From Confluentibacter flavum (GTDB lineage Bacteria > Bacteroidota > Bacteroidia > Flavobacteriales > Flavobacteriaceae), in assembly GCF_002843175.1 (NCBI RefSeq), contig NZ_PJEO01000052.1, positions 62,001 to 126,000 on the forward strand: a stretch of 64,000 nt of DNA, given 5' to 3'. Shown piece by piece: positions 63,846-64,000 of the stretch. The notes under the pieces are model-generated. The model did not search any database and was not told where the DNA came from. It was given only the letters and a program-made list of their open reading frames with translations. A program made the translations under genes and the position numbers. Position 1 is the first letter of the stretch, and each line of letters opens with the position of its first letter.

Positions 63846-64000
63846 TTACAATTTATAATGTTTCATCAACATTTTTTCATAAACCTTATCGGGCAAAATG
63901 CGTTTCAATACAATAGAAAATTTTTGCATAAACGCCCCCACCTTATAGTGTACTTTAGGATTTTTGGTATTGATTACCTTTAAAACAGCTTGCGCCATCA
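63846..64000 (-). CDS. SDR family oxidoreductase, C-terminus only (cut by window edge)
   Basis: The last 51 codons of a gene that runs leftward from beyond the right edge. The visible part reads AQAVLKVINTKNPKVHYKVG, then AFMQKFSIVLKRILPDKVYE, then KMLMKHYKL to the stop. This is the characteristic end of a group of short-chain dehydrogenases/reductases common in Flavobacteriia, where the tail is predicted to associate with the membrane. The catalytic part is outside the window, so the substrate is unknown. Confidence 0.65.
   Translation of the reverse strand, partial: MAQAVLKVINTKNPKVHYKVGAFMQKFSIVLKRILPDKVYEKMLMKHYKL

Overview
The window is a 64 kb piece of chromosome from a member of the Flavobacteriaceae (Bacteroidota), probably marine; the genus cannot be fixed from the sequence alone. 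The reasons are the low GC content, the weak ribosome binding sites, many -7 boxes of the flavobacterial TAnnTTTG type, and families largely confined to this group (DUF4834, DUF6452, DUF6048, DUF3667, CCC-motif membrane proteins, an exported MsrB, a CBS-like cysteine synthase paired with an SPT-fold acyltransferase). No phage, transposase, CRISPR array, rRNA or tRNA gene was seen. Most of it is ordinary core genome with a few accessory patches.

Layout. 1-2690 is uvrA, cut by the left edge. 2696-5689 holds a DUF3667 membrane protein and a secreted Asn/Arg/Ser-rich protein behind a sigma-54-like promoter. 5763-11296 is a leftward envelope-polysaccharide block (DUF4834, YfhO, glycosyltransferase, flippase). 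11441-13587 holds an outer-membrane protein and a GNAT-like protein. 13643-16160 is a pair of PLP enzymes that probably make the sulfonolipid capnine. 16241-24811 holds oligopeptidase B, YbaB, a large TonB-dependent-type barrel, a 57-residue membrane protein, a 1-Cys peroxiredoxin, fumarase and a Crp/Fnr regulator. 24935-29856 is gyrA, a TPR protein and a coiled-coil protein. 30117-39278 holds clpC, an MFS transporter, an M48 lipoprotein protease, two overlapping msrB genes, a frameshifted DUF1572 gene, NDH-2 and lpdA. 39436-44105 holds aroQ, a small barrel, xerD, RNase Y, a probable 6S RNA, zapA and a coiled-coil partner.

44296-48454 is an M23 peptidase with a TonB receptor (TTG start). 48480-50317 is a small accessory patch with a DUF3703 protein and a class III cyclase fused to a YHS-like metal-binding tail. 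50397-53280 holds a cysteine desulfurase, a thrombospondin-type-3 lipoprotein, an Smr protein and a tiny membrane protein. 53455-55278 is a compact run of small membrane proteins (dispanin/CD225, two DUF2752, CCC-motif, and a convergent DUF5362). 55284-61488 contains rocD, rlmD with the DUF6452/DUF6048 pair, and aguB-aguA for agmatine to putrescine. The right end has a thioredoxin-fold lipoprotein without the CXXC pair, fructose-6-phosphate aldolase, and the C-terminus of an SDR oxidoreductase cut by the right edge.

The items most worth a second look are the dispanin/DUF2752/CCC cluster, the cyclase-YHS fusion with unusual substrate residues, the sigma-54-like promoter with an upstream palindrome, the capnine gene pair, the 6S RNA next to zapA, and the single-base frameshift in the DUF1572 gene.
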